From assembly GCF_900446215.1 (NCBI RefSeq), contig NZ_UAQZ01000001.1, positions 930,001 to 994,000 on the forward strand: a stretch of 64,000 bases of DNA, written 5' to 3'. Below the pieces are notes generated by a model. It ran no database searches. It was not told the origin of the DNA and was given only the letters and a program-made list of their open reading frames with translations. This stretch comes from Burkholderia cenocepacia (GTDB taxonomy: Bacteria; Pseudomonadota; Gammaproteobacteria; Burkholderiales; Burkholderiaceae). Both the position numbers and the translations under genes were made by a program. Below, in pieces: positions 44,956-53,727 of the stretch; the first letter of the stretch is position 1; the number at the start of each line of letters is the position of its first letter.

Positions 44956-46569
44956 TCAGTGCTTGATCAGGTACAGGTCCTGCGAAGCACGCATGTCGAT
45001 CACGTTCTTCAGCGAATAGCCGCCCACGTAGGGCTTCACGAGACGATCGGCCGAATACTGGAACAGCGGCACCATCGGCGTGTCCTTCATCGCCATGTCG
45101 TGCGCCTGCGTGAGCAGCGCGGTGCGCGCCTGGTCGTCGAGCTTCTGGTTGCCTTCGTCGACGAGCGCGTCCATCTGCTTGTTGCAGTAGCCGACGGTGT
45201 TCTGCGAGCTGCCGCAGCGGATCAGGTCGAAGAAGGTCATCGCGTCGTTGTAGTCGGCGAACCAGCCGTCGCGCGCGATCTGCACCTTGCCGTCATGCCG
45301 CTGCTTCATCAGCACCTTGAACTCGACGTTCTCGAGCTTCGTGGTGATGCCGAGCTTGGTGCGCCATTCCGATGCGGTGAACAGCGCGACCTTCTTGTGC
45401 AGGTCGTTGGTGTTGTACGTGAGCGTGAACGACAGCGGCTTCGCGTCCGAGTAGCCAGCCTGCTTCAGCAGGTCCTTCGCGGTCGCGATGCGCTTGGCCA
45501 TCGGCCACGACGCCCATTCCGGCGTGAACGGCTGCACGCCCTTCGTGCCGTTCGGCATCAGCCCGTACATCGGCTTCTCGCCGGCCTGCGTGAGCTTCGA
45601 CGTCAGCACGTCGCGATCGATCACCATCGACAGCGCCTGGCGCACGCGCTTGTCCTTCAGCGCCGCGTCGCTGTTGTTCAGGTAGTAGTAGTAGGTCGCG
45701 AGTTGCAGGCCCGGGCGCAGTTCGGCGCCGAACTGCTTGCTGACCTGCTGGAAGATGCCCGACGGGATCGAGTAGCTGTAGTCGATCTGGCCGGCCTGGT
45801 ACATGCGCATCGCGGTTTCGTCGCTTTCGATCGGCAGGTACGTGACCTTGTTGATCACGACCTTCGACGCGTTCCAGTACTTCGCGTCCTTCGTCGCCAC
45901 GATGCGGTTGTTCGGCTGCCAGTCGACGAGCTGGTACGCGCCGTTGCTGACGATGTTGCCCGGGCGCGTCCATGCGTCGCCGAACTTCGCGACCACGTCC
46001 TTGTTCACCGGCGCGAGCGGCGCCATCGCGGTCAGTTCGGGGAAGAACGCGACGGGCACGTCGGTCGTCACCTCGAGCGTGTACGGATCGACGGCGCGCA
46101 CGCCGAGCGTCGACGGCGCGGCCTTGCCCGCGATGATGTCCTTCGAGTTCTTGATGAACTCGACGAGGATCGTGTATTTCGAGCCCGTCTTCGGATCGAC
46201 GAGGCGCTGCCACGAATAGACGAAATCGGCGGCCGTCACCGGCTGGCCGTTGCTCCACTTCGCGTCGTGGCGAAGCTTGAAGATCCACGTCTGCGGCGTC
46301 TTGCGTTCCCACGACAGCGCGACGCCCGGCACGACCTGGCCGGCCGCATCGATGCGCGCGAGCCCTTCGAACAGGTCGAGGCCGATCGTGTTGCCGGTCC
46401 ACGATTCGATGTGCGCGGGGTCGAGCGACTCGACTTCGGCGGGCACCTGTCGCGTCAGGTCCTGTTGCGGAGCGAGCGTGACGTTGGACGGAACGGTCAC
46501 GGCGTGGGCGACGGGCGTCGTCAGGGCGAGCGCGGCCAGCACGGCCGACATGGCATGCAAGGATTTCAT
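44956..46569 (-). CDS. oppA: Periplasmic oligopeptide-binding protein OppA
   Basis: 537 residues, SBP family 5. Signal peptide ending PVAHA; LTRQVPAEVESLDPAHIESWTGNTIGLDLFEGLARID and HDAKWSNGQPVTAADFVYSWQRLVDPKTGSKY follow the OppA/MppA pattern and length (543 in E. coli). It delivers peptides to OppBCDF. The leader upstream has a hairpin and a possible 19-codon reading frame (46625-46741). Confidence 0.93.
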   Translation of the reverse strand: MKSLHAMSAVLAALALTTPVAHAVTVPSNVTLAPQQDLTRQVPAEVESLDPAHIESWTGNTIGLDLFEGLARIDAAGQVVPGVALSWERKTPQTWIFKLRHDAKWSNGQPVTAADFVYSWQRLVDPKTGSKYTILVEFIKNSKDIIAGKAAPSTLGVRAVDPYTLEVTTDVPVAFFPELTAMAPLAPVNKDVVAKFGDAWTRPGNIVSNGAYQLVDWQPNNRIVATKDAKYWNASKVVINKVTYLPIESDETAMRMYQAGQIDYSYSIPSGIFQQVSKQFGAELRPGLQLATYYYYLNNSDAALKDKRVRQALSMVIDRDVLTSKLTQAGEKPMYGLMPNGTKGVQPFTPEWASWPMAKRIATAKDLLKQAGYSDAKPLSFTLTYNTNDLHKKVALFTASEWRTKLGITTKLENVEFKVLMKQRHDGKVQIARDGWFADYNDAMTFFDLIRCGSSQNTVGYCNKQMDALVDEGNQKLDDQARTALLTQAHDMAMKDTPMVPLFQYSADRLVKPYVGGYSLKNVIDMRASQDLYLIKH

Positions 46570-46624
46570 CGTGGCAGTCTTGAGAAGGTGTGTTCGGTGA
46601 GCGTCGCGCGGCGGATGCCGCGGC

Positions 46625-46684
46625 TTACGCGTGAGACGCTGACGGGTGCAGCGATTGAGGAGGCCCGTGGTTCTCGTATTGCAT
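46625..46684 (-). CDS. Possible leader peptide upstream of oppA (19 residues)
   Basis: ATG 46684 to TAA 46625, preceded by AAGGA 8 nt upstream; the product begins MQYENHGPP and has three His and four Pro/Ser-rich steps. The AAGGA lies in the 3' arm of the dyad at 46689-46741. It could be a regulatory leader for oppA or a chance frame. Confidence 0.35.
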   Translation of the reverse strand: MQYENHGPPQSLHPSASHA

Positions 46685-46688
46685 GTTA

Positions 46689-46741
46689 GTATTCCTTACA
46701 TTTCTTTCGACAGGCATCCCGTCGAAGAAACGAAGGAATAC
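46689..46741 (-). promoter_or_regulatory. Long inverted repeat in the opp leader
   Basis: Outer arms GTATTCCTT / AAGGAATAC (9 bp, perfect) and inner TTTCTTTCGAC / GTCGAA-GAAA around a 9-nt loop. It begins 7 bp after the XRE-cupin stop. As RNA it would fold and mask the AAGGA of the leader frame; as DNA it could be the XRE operator. Confidence 0.55.
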
Positions 46742-46748
46742 CTGTGCG

Positions 46749-47327
46749 TTAGAACAGCCTCGGTGTCCCGACCCAGACCACCACCGACTCGATCTTCGCG
46801 GTGTTGACCCAGCTGTGCGGGACCGTCGACTGATAGTGCGAACTGTCACCGGCCTGCAGGACGAACGTCTTGCCTTCCAGCGTCAGCGACACTTCCCCTT
46901 CAATCACGTACAGGAACTCCTCTCCTGCATGTGTCGTCACCTCGGACCGTTTCTGCCCCGGCGGCATCCTCACGAGGATCGCCTCCAGCTGGCGCCCTTC
47001 GGACACGTTCGTCAGCCTCGCGAACAGGTTCGTCGAATCGGCGAACCCGAAGAAGCGCAACTGATCGCCTCGGCAGACCGAGCGTTCTTCACTCGGCGTA
47101 TCCACGAAGTACTGCACCGTCACACCGAGCGCGTGGGCGATACCGGCCAGCGACGTCAGTGACGGCGACGCGAGCCCGCGCTCGACTTGAGACAGAAACG
47201 GCTTCGAAATCCCCGCGGCGGTAGCGGTGTCGTCGAGCGTGCGCTTCAGACGTTGGCGCAACGCGCGAATCTTGCTGCCGAGTGCGACAGCGTCTGCCGA
47301 TCGCGAGTTTTCAGTGGGGGGAACCAT
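46749..47327 (-). CDS. XRE-family regulator with C-terminal cupin
   Basis: 192 residues. Helix-turn-helix at about 17-75 (SKIRALRQRLKRTLDDTATAAGISKPFLSQVERGLASPSLTSLAGIAHALGV), then a cupin sensor (ILVRMPPGQKRSEVTTHAGEEFLYVIEGEVSLTLEGKTFVLQAGDSSHYQSTVPHSWVN). Same strand and directly upstream of opp, so a likely regulator of peptide uptake. Start uncertain: ATG 47327 lacks a Shine-Dalgarno, TTG 47351 also fits the frame, and a sigma-70-like TTGACG-N17-TATGGT overlaps this very region. Confidence 0.85.
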   Translation of the reverse strand: MVPPTENSRSADAVALGSKIRALRQRLKRTLDDTATAAGISKPFLSQVERGLASPSLTSLAGIAHALGVTVQYFVDTPSEERSVCRGDQLRFFGFADSTNLFARLTNVSEGRQLEAILVRMPPGQKRSEVTTHAGEEFLYVIEGEVSLTLEGKTFVLQAGDSSHYQSTVPHSWVNTAKIESVVVWVGTPRLF

Positions 47328-47823
47328 AGCAGGCCGAAAAGTGATCGTCAAAAAATGTTTGATGGAAAGTAACTAAGTTAATTAGAGATAGCTTAATCTT
47401 CGGGTTCGTACACGTCTTCGGTGTTGAGCCTGGTGCACTAAACAGGGCACGAAGCGAACGAAACGACGCGCTATCTTGCCAGACTCGCCGGCTTCACAGG
47501 CAAGCTGCAAGCGGCTCTCCGGGAATCTTCGGAGGACCTGCGCCAATGCTTACAACTAGATGATGAGACGAATGTTGCTGAAAGCTGCTGCCACATCGGG
47601 AGTTTCCCTAGGTAGCGCCCACCTGTCGCACCGGACCGGCACCCGCTACCATGCGCGCGCCGGTCGGGGACCTTCCCCGCCCCATCAGGCGGTGTCCGAC
47701 CCCGGCCCGGGCTAACCGCCCGACTGTTCCATCGCCTGCACAAGCCTATCCGGCCGATTGTGCACCGGCGCCAGTTCGACCCAAGACGACGCGTGATCCG
47801 TGCCGTCCGTTTCAACGAGATTG
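47328..47823. other. 496-bp leader region of the POT transporter
   Basis: No supported gene. The first 100 bp is AT-rich (promoter region of the XRE gene). A possible structured RNA lies at 47659-47706. A minus-strand frame at 47471-47836 is open but has no coding features. Confidence 0.45.
47659..47706 (+). ncRNA. Possible structured RNA element before the POT gene
   Basis: Outer stem GCCGGTCGG with CCGACCCCGGC (bulged) encloses two small hairpins: GGGG-N5-CCCC and GCC-N6-GGC, making a three-way junction. It lies about 120 nt before the POT start. This is consistent with a cis-regulatory leader, but GC-rich DNA gives such folds easily; no known riboswitch class was recognised. Confidence 0.25.
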
Positions 47824-49344
47824 ATGATGCATTCACCTGTTTCCCAAACCCGATCGTTTACGACGGTCTTCCTCATCGAAATGTGGGAGCGCTTCGGCTA
47901 CTACGGCATGGCCGCGCTCCTGGTCCTCTTCATGGTCGACCGGCTCGGCTTCACCGACAGCCACGCGAACCTGACCTGGGGTGCGTTCACCGCACTCGTC
48001 TACGCCGCGCCGTCGATCGGCGGCTGGATCGGCGACAAGGTGCTCGGCGCCCGCCGCACGATGATCATCGGCGCGTCGGTGCTGTGCGCCGGCTACCTGA
48101 TGCTCGCGGTGCCGAACGATCACCTGACGTACATGTATGCGTCGCTCGGCGTGATCGTCGTCGGCAACGGCCTGTTCAAGGCCAACGCGGCAAACCTCGT
48201 GCGCCGCATCTACGAAGGCGACGACGCGCGCATCGACAGCGCGTTCACGATCTACTACATGGCGGTCAACATCGGCTCGACGGTGTCGATGCTCGCGACG
48301 CCGTGGATCAAGGATCACTGGGGCTGGCACACCGCGTTCGCGGTCTGCTGCGGCGGCATGCTGCTCGCGATCCTCAACTTCATGCTGATGCACCGCACGC
48401 TCGCGCACGTCGGCTCGCAGCCGGACGACGAGCCGATCCGCTGGAAGCGCCTCGGCGCGGTCGCGGCCGGCGGCGTCGGGCTCGCGCTGATCACGCTGTA
48501 CGTGCTGCAGCACAAGCAGCTCGCGGTCGCGAGCGTGTGGACGGCGGCATTCGCGATCCTCGCGATCTTCGCGTACATGATCGCGAAGTCGGAGCGCTCG
48601 GAGCGCGCGGGCCTGATCGCGGCGCTCGTGCTGATCGGCCAGGTGATCCTGTTCTTCATCTTCTACGTGCAGATGTCGACGTCGTTGACGCTGTTCGCGC
48701 TGCGCAACGTCGATCCGCGCTTCATGCTGTTCGGCACGACGCTGTTCACGTGGAGCGCCGCGCAGTTCCAAGCGCTGAACCCGATCTGGATCATGCTGCT
48801 GAGCCCGGTGCTCGTGTGGGTCTACAACGCCGTCGCGAAGGGCGGCCGCGACCTGCCGGTCGCGGCGAAGTACGCGCTCGGTTTCGGCGCGGTCGCCGCC
48901 GGCTACCTGGTGTTCACGATCAGCGGCCGCTACGCGGTCGACGGCCGCGTGTCGTCGTGGTTCATGGTGTGGGGCTACGGCCTGTACTCGCTCGGCGAGC
49001 TGCTGGTGAGCGGCCTCGGCCTCGCGATGATCGCCCGCTACGTGCCGGCGCGCATGAGCGGCTTCATGATGGGCGCGTATTTCGTCGCGACGGGCGTGTC
49101 GCAGTATCTGGGCAGCGTCGTCGCGAACTTCGCGCAGATGCCGTCGCACGAACTGCCGGCCACCGAATCGCTGCCGCTCTACCTGTCGCTGTTCGAGAAG
49201 CTCGGCTGGCTCGCCGCGATCGGCATGCTGCTCGCGCTGCTGCTGCTGCCGCTGATGAACCGCCTGTCGCGCCAGCATCAGCGCTGCACCGACGAGCGCC
49301 GCGAAGAAGCGCTGCAGGCGCAGGCCGCCACCGCCGCGCAGTAA
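47824..49344 (+). CDS. POT-family proton-dependent di/tripeptide transporter
   Basis: 506 residues, about 14 hydrophobic segments. Family motif VFLIEMWERFGYYGMAALLVLFMV (ExxERFxYYG) for proton coupling, and SLGVIVVGNGLFKANAANLV, the POT signature; like E. coli DtpA/DtpB. With oppABCDF and the OprD porin it extends peptide uptake. ATGs at 47824 and 47827 are equal candidates; a longer GTG frame at 47800 is less likely. Confidence 0.92.
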   Translation: MMHSPVSQTRSFTTVFLIEMWERFGYYGMAALLVLFMVDRLGFTDSHANLTWGAFTALVYAAPSIGGWIGDKVLGARRTMIIGASVLCAGYLMLAVPNDHLTYMYASLGVIVVGNGLFKANAANLVRRIYEGDDARIDSAFTIYYMAVNIGSTVSMLATPWIKDHWGWHTAFAVCCGGMLLAILNFMLMHRTLAHVGSQPDDEPIRWKRLGAVAAGGVGLALITLYVLQHKQLAVASVWTAAFAILAIFAYMIAKSERSERAGLIAALVLIGQVILFFIFYVQMSTSLTLFALRNVDPRFMLFGTTLFTWSAAQFQALNPIWIMLLSPVLVWVYNAVAKGGRDLPVAAKYALGFGAVAAGYLVFTISGRYAVDGRVSSWFMVWGYGLYSLGELLVSGLGLAMIARYVPARMSGFMMGAYFVATGVSQYLGSVVANFAQMPSHELPATESLPLYLSLFEKLGWLAAIGMLLALLLLPLMNRLSRQHQRCTDERREEALQAQAATAAQ

Positions 49345-49464
49345 GGACTATCCCTCGGCGTGCGGCTCGCACGCCACATTCTCCCGCCAGACACGCGAAC
49401 GCGTCCTACACTGGTTGCAGGCAACGCATCCGCTTCGCGCGATGCGCACTGGCGGGAGAACACG

Positions 49465-49671
49465 ATGAAAAGCAAGACGACGCGGCTTTTGAGGATTCTG
49501 TCGGACATCCGGCACGCGCAGCGCTGCACCGCGATGCGCGCCGCCCGGGCCGCGGCCGAAGCCGATGCGGTCCTCGCGGAGCGCGACGACCCGGCGCAGG
49601 ACGAACGCGAAGACGCCGAATCCGACGACGCATCCGCCACGCCCCGCTCCCGTATCGGCTCACCTCACTGA
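49465..49671 (+). CDS. Small charged hypothetical protein
   Basis: 68 residues. Helical, basic N-terminal half (KTTRLLRILSDIRHAQRCTAMRAARAAAEADAVLAERDD) and acidic tail (DEREDAESDD). ATG 49465 follows GCGGGAGAACACG. Its last codons are made by a copy of the dispersed motif TCCCG-N6-CTCACC. No family recognised. Confidence 0.65.
   Translation: MKSKTTRLLRILSDIRHAQRCTAMRAARAAAEADAVLAERDDPAQDEREDAESDDASATPRSRIGSPH
49648..49664 (+). repeat. Motif copy at the 3' end of the 68-residue gene
   Basis: TCCCGTATCGGCTCACC. With two preceding bases it is identical over 19 bp to unit 10 of the array at 22332-22601, 27 kb away. It is in the gene's sense orientation, ending 4 bp before the TGA. Confidence 0.75.
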
Positions 49672-49713
49672 CGCCGCGCGGCGCCTGCCGCGCCGCCCGC
49701 ATCCGTCGCGCGC

Positions 49714-50838
49714 CTACGCCGCCGCGCCGCGCCATCGCGCGATCCACGTTCCCGAACCGGCTACCGCCATCATCAGCCCGACCGCGCATGCGTCGGCCAC
49801 GAGGCCCACGCCGACATGCCGCAGATCGGCGCTGCGCACGGCCGGATGCAGCAGCGAATCGATCACGAGCGAGATCGCCGCGCCCGCGACGAAGCAGATC
49901 AGCCCGCGCTGGCCGACCGCCACGACGGGCCGCACGCCCTGTGCGATCCGCGCGATCCAGCCGAAGCGCACGCAATCGGCCATCAGCCACGCGACGGCCG
50001 CGAAGCTCACGACGCGCGGCAGCGCGAGATCGCGCTTGAGCACGCCTTCCGGCACCGGCAGCCCCGAGAACAGCTTGTAGCTCGCGCAGCCGAGCACGAT
50101 CGCGCATGCGAGCCCGGTCGCCGCGGCGCCCCAGCGGCCGAGCGCGATGCGGCGGTAGAACGGCTGGCAGCGCGCGAGCACGCCGGCGACGAACATCAGT
50201 TGCCACGCGAACGGATTGAAGCTCCAGCGGAAACCGTCGGTGTCCAGCAGTTCCGGGCCGAGCCAGCCCGCCGCCAGCCACGACGCGACGCTGAGCGCCA
50301 CGAGCAGCCACGGATGGCGCCGCGCGAACGGCACCAGCACCGGCGACGCGAGCGCGAACAGCACGTACATCGGCAGCACCGACGCCAGATACGGCTGGCG
50401 CTGGAACGTCAGCAGCTCGGCGGCGCCCGTGAGCGGCGACGCGAGCATCACGCTGACGTCGTCGAGCGCGAGGTTCGGCGCATCGATCCCGTAGTGATCG
50501 AGCACCACCGACACGACGAGCATCAGCGTCGACGTCGCGAGAAACGCGCGGTAGATCTGCATCGCGCGCCGCACGAAACGCCGCTGCGCGGCGCGCGCGC
50601 CGTGCCGCTCGGCGATCGCGCCGTATGCGCTCGCGGTCGCGAAGCCGCCGAGGAACACGAACACCTCGGCCGCGTCGCACAGCGCGAACGCGTGCAGCGT
50701 CACGCGCGACAGCACGCTCGCGCCGATGTGATCGACGACGATCATCAACAGCACGAGCCCGCGGAAGAAGTCGATTTCGATCAGGCGGCCGCCGCGCGAC
50801 GGCTGGACCGTGACGGAAGGCGGCGGGCTCAACGACAT
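49714..50838 (-). CDS. OpgC-family membrane acyltransferase
   Basis: 374 residues, about 10 spans. OpgC motifs: RLIEIDFFRGLVLLMIVVDHIGASVLSRVTLHAFALCDAAEVFVFLGGFATASAYG, then RRAMQIYRAFLATSTLMLVV. E. coli OpgC succinylates periplasmic glucans; this homologue may modify glucans or another envelope polymer. ATG 50838 begins the family region; the frame upstream to 50988 is arginine-rich and not used. Confidence 0.82.
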   Translation of the reverse strand: MSLSPPPSVTVQPSRGGRLIEIDFFRGLVLLMIVVDHIGASVLSRVTLHAFALCDAAEVFVFLGGFATASAYGAIAERHGARAAQRRFVRRAMQIYRAFLATSTLMLVVSVVLDHYGIDAPNLALDDVSVMLASPLTGAAELLTFQRQPYLASVLPMYVLFALASPVLVPFARRHPWLLVALSVASWLAAGWLGPELLDTDGFRWSFNPFAWQLMFVAGVLARCQPFYRRIALGRWGAAATGLACAIVLGCASYKLFSGLPVPEGVLKRDLALPRVVSFAAVAWLMADCVRFGWIARIAQGVRPVVAVGQRGLICFVAGAAISLVIDSLLHPAVRSADLRHVGVGLVADACAVGLMMAVAGSGTWIARWRGAAA

Positions 50839-51246
50839 GAGCCCACCTGTGCGGCGGCGGTGCGACGCGCACCGTGGAAAGGATCGGGAAAAGGCAGGCG
50901 AGCGCGATCGGCGGCGATACGCGTATGCTCGCATCGCGCCAACCCGGCCGGCTTGGCGCGGAGGTGACCGTTCATGGAAAAGCTGCATACGAAGGGAAGT
51001 CGGTCAGGCCAGTCTAGTAGCCGATCAGGGGAGACCCTAAGTAACAAAGTGCAACCGAATCTTCTGTTCGATTACAAGCGCGAGCGTTGCGCGGCGAAGC
51101 AGGCAGCGTCGCCAGATTCGCGTCAGCGCGTCGCCAGTTGGCGGTCAGGATCGAGGGAGTCGGCGACACAACGCGCGGTGTTCGACGCTCGGATGAAGCG
51201 CGACGCGCGGCGCGTTCCGCGCGGCCGGCGCATCGCGACGATGCGG
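50839..51246. other. 408-bp intergenic region
   Basis: No convincing gene. A plus-strand ATG at 50974 has a good GGAGGTGACC before it, but its frame runs antisense through rarD with shadow-like composition, so it is not called. No hairpin or repeat noted. Confidence 0.4.
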
Positions 51247-52146
51247 TTAACCGCGCGCGGGCAGGCGCCGCATCAGCATCGCGCTGTGCCAAGCGGTCAG
51301 CGCGACGGCGATCCAGATCGGCCCGTACGTCGCGAGCTGCGCGACGCTCAGCGTTTCACCGAGCAGCAGCAGCGACACCACGACGAGCAGCACGGGCTCG
51401 ACGTAGCCGAGAATCCCGAACAGCGCCATCGGCAGCATCCGGCTCGCCTTCAGGTAGCTCGCCAGCGCGAGCGTGCTGAGGATGCCGAGCCCCGGCAGCA
51501 GCACGGCCCACAGCAGCGGATGGCCGGCGACGCGCGTGGTGCTCGTCGCGACCATCGCGAGCGCGATCGGGCACAGCAGCGCGATCTCGATCGCGAACGC
51601 GGCCAGCGAATCGGCGTTGATGCGCCGGCGCAGCACGAAATACGGCGGATAGCCGAGCGCGACGACCAGCGTCGGCCATGCGAATGCGCGCGTCGCCCAC
51701 ACCTCGTGCGCGACGCCGAGCGCCGCACAGGCGACCGCCGCCCATTGCAGCGGGTCGAGCCGCTCGTGATAGTAGAAGCGGCCGACGAGCACCATCGTCA
51801 GCGGCAGCAGGAAATAGCCGAGCGACACTTCGAGCATGCGGCCGTGCAGCGGCGCCCACAGGAACAGCCACAGCTGCACGCCGAGCAGCGCCGCGCTCAC
51901 CGGCAGCGCGATCAGCAGGCGCCAGTCGCGCGCGCAGCGCCGCGCCAGCCCGACGAGCGCCGGCCAGCGGCCGCGCAGCGCGATCAGCGCGAGCGCGCCC
52001 GGCGCGGTCCACACGACGCGCCACGCGAAGATGTCGAGGCCCGTGAGCGGCGCGAGCAGTTTCGCGTAAGCCGACATCAGCGCGAACAGCGTCGACGCCA
52101 TCACCGACAGCATGAGGCCGCGCCCCGCCTCCGGATACCCCGTCAT
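51247..52146 (-). CDS. rarD: RarD-type EamA transporter
   Basis: 299 residues, ten hydrophobic segments. RarD features: FALMSAYAKLLAPLTGLDIFAWRVVWTAPGALALI, LQLWLFLWAPLHGRMLEVSLGYFLLPLTMVLVGRFYYHERLDPLQW and YLKASRMLPMALFGILGYVEPVLLVVVSLLLLGE. Drug/metabolite transporter superfamily; substrate unknown. The acylphosphatase gene ends 16 bp upstream on the same strand. Confidence 0.85.
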   Translation of the reverse strand: MTGYPEAGRGLMLSVMASTLFALMSAYAKLLAPLTGLDIFAWRVVWTAPGALALIALRGRWPALVGLARRCARDWRLLIALPVSAALLGVQLWLFLWAPLHGRMLEVSLGYFLLPLTMVLVGRFYYHERLDPLQWAAVACAALGVAHEVWATRAFAWPTLVVALGYPPYFVLRRRINADSLAAFAIEIALLCPIALAMVATSTTRVAGHPLLWAVLLPGLGILSTLALASYLKASRMLPMALFGILGYVEPVLLVVVSLLLLGETLSVAQLATYGPIWIAVALTAWHSAMLMRRLPARG

Positions 52147-52162
52147 GATCGTTGTGCGCCTC

Positions 52163-52459
52163 TTACTGCTGCTGGAAGCGTTCGAAGCGCTTCTCGGTCC
52201 GGCGTTCCTCGAACGTCACCTCGGTCACGCGCGCGGCGGGCGGCCCGTGGCGCAGCCATGCGAGCATCCGGTCGATCTGCGCGCCGGGGCCCTGGATCAT
52301 CGCCTCGACGGTGCCGTCCTCGAGATTCGCGACCCAGCCGCGCAGCTTCAGCGCATGCGCCTCGCGCACCGTCGCATGACGAAAGCCGACGCCCTGCACG
52401 ACGCCGCGCACCCGCACGTAGTAGGTCTCGATCCGTTCGTCCAGCTCATTGCGGCTCAT
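52163..52459 (-). CDS. acyP: Acylphosphatase
   Basis: 98 residues. YYVRVRGVVQGVGFRHATVREAHALKLRGWVANLEDGTVEAMIQGP carries the catalytic Arg (VGFR) and Asn (WVANLEDG). It hydrolyses acyl phosphates. ATG 52459 follows GGGAGGGCGACGCA; the upstream in-frame ATG at 52480 would be inside this Shine-Dalgarno region and is rejected. Confidence 0.93.
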   Translation of the reverse strand: MSRNELDERIETYYVRVRGVVQGVGFRHATVREAHALKLRGWVANLEDGTVEAMIQGPGAQIDRMLAWLRHGPPAARVTEVTFEERRTEKRFERFQQQ

Positions 52460-52611
52460 TGCGTCGCCCTCCCGTTGCATTCAAGCCCGGCATTGTAGTC
52501 GCGTCGGCCGCTTCGCACACGCGCCGGCCGGGCGTCGCCGCGCACGCCGACCACGTACAATCTCGCCGATGCCCAACCGCCGCGCCGCCCGCGCGGCCCT
52601 GAAGGAAACGC

Positions 52612-53619
52612 ATGACTGATACCTCCCGCGATCTCGTTCTCGTCACCGGCGCGTCCGGTTTCGTCGGCTCGGCCGTCGCGCGCATCGCGCAGCAGAAAGG
52701 CTATGCGGTGCGCGTGCTGGTGCGCCCGACCAGCCCGCGCACGAACGTCGCGGATCTCGACGCCGAGATCGTCACCGGCGACATGCGCGACGAGGCGTCG
52801 ATGCGCGCCGCGCTGCGCGGCGTGCGCTACCTGCTGCACGTGGCGGCCGACTACCGGCTGTGGGCGCCCGACCCCGACGAGATCGAGCGCGCGAACCTCG
52901 AAGGCGCGGTCGCGACGATGCGCGCGGCCCGCGCGGCAGGCGTCGAGCGGATCGTCTACACGAGCAGCGTCGCGACGCTGAAGGTGACGAGCGCCGGCGA
53001 TCCGTCCGACGAGAACCGGCCGCTCACGGCCGAGCAGGCGATCGGCGTCTACAAGCGCAGCAAGGTGCTCGCGGAGCGCGCGGTCGAACGGATGATCGCC
53101 GACGAAGGGCTGCCGGCCGTGATCGTCAACCCGTCGACGCCGATCGGCCCGCGCGACGTGAAGCCGACGCCGACCGGCCGCATCATCGTCGAGGCCGCGC
53201 TCGGCAAGATTCCCGCGTTCGTCGATACGGGGCTGAACCTCGTGCACGTCGACGACGTCGCGCACGGCCACTTCCTCGCCCTCGAGCGCGGCCGGATCGG
53301 CGAGCGCTACATCCTCGGCGGCGAGAACCTGCCGCTGCAGCAGATGCTCGCGGACATCGCGCAGATGACGGGCCGCAAGGCGCCGACGATCGCGCTGCCG
53401 CGCTGGCCGCTGTACCCGCTCGCGGTCGGTGCCGAAGCGGTCGCGAAGTTCACGAAGAAGGAGCCGTTCGTCACCGTCGACGGGCTGCGGATGTCGAAGA
53501 ACAAGATGTATTTCACGTCGGCGAAGGCCGAGCGCGAGCTCGGCTACCGTGCGCGCCCGTATCGCGAAGGGCTGCGCGATGCGCTGGACTGGTTCGGCTC
53601 GGCGGGCTACCTCAAGTAA
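52612..53619 (+). CDS. hpnA: Hopanoid-associated sugar epimerase HpnA
   Basis: 335 residues, extended SDR. VLVTGASGFVGSAVARIAQQKGYAVRVLVRPTSPRTNVADLDAEIVTGDMRD (NAD-binding GASGFVG), VYTSSVATL, catalytic YKRSKVLAE (YxxxK), VNPSTPIGPRDVKPTPTGRIIVEAALGKIPAFVDTGLNLVHVDDVA. Matches HpnA of hopanoid clusters. It is followed by a strong hairpin. Confidence 0.9.
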   Translation: MTDTSRDLVLVTGASGFVGSAVARIAQQKGYAVRVLVRPTSPRTNVADLDAEIVTGDMRDEASMRAALRGVRYLLHVAADYRLWAPDPDEIERANLEGAVATMRAARAAGVERIVYTSSVATLKVTSAGDPSDENRPLTAEQAIGVYKRSKVLAERAVERMIADEGLPAVIVNPSTPIGPRDVKPTPTGRIIVEAALGKIPAFVDTGLNLVHVDDVAHGHFLALERGRIGERYILGGENLPLQQMLADIAQMTGRKAPTIALPRWPLYPLAVGAEAVAKFTKKEPFVTVDGLRMSKNKMYFTSAKAERELGYRARPYREGLRDALDWFGSAGYLK

Positions 53620-53621
53620 CA

Positions 53622-53648
53622 CAAAGCGGCGCGCCTCGCGCCGCTTTG
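53622..53648. terminator. Terminator hairpin after hpnA
   Basis: CAAAGCGGCGCG-CCT-CGCGCCGCTTTG, perfect 12-bp stem, 3 bp after the hpnA stop. Confidence 0.7.
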
Positions 53649-53727
53649 CGCACTTTGTTACACGTCGCGCGCGGACCGGCATCGGCGCAGCGGTTAAAAT
53701 CGCGGGTCTTACGCAGAGAAGACACGC

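Noticed and set aside
47471..47836. 121-codon minus-strand frame in the POT leader
   Set aside because: Composition typical of a shadow frame, no ribosome-binding site, overlaps the probable leader of the POT gene.
50974..52602. Long plus-strand frame starting with a good GGAGGTGACC ribosome-binding site
   Set aside because: After the intergenic part it runs antisense to rarD and acyP with Arg/Gln/His-rich shadow composition; no domain can be seen.
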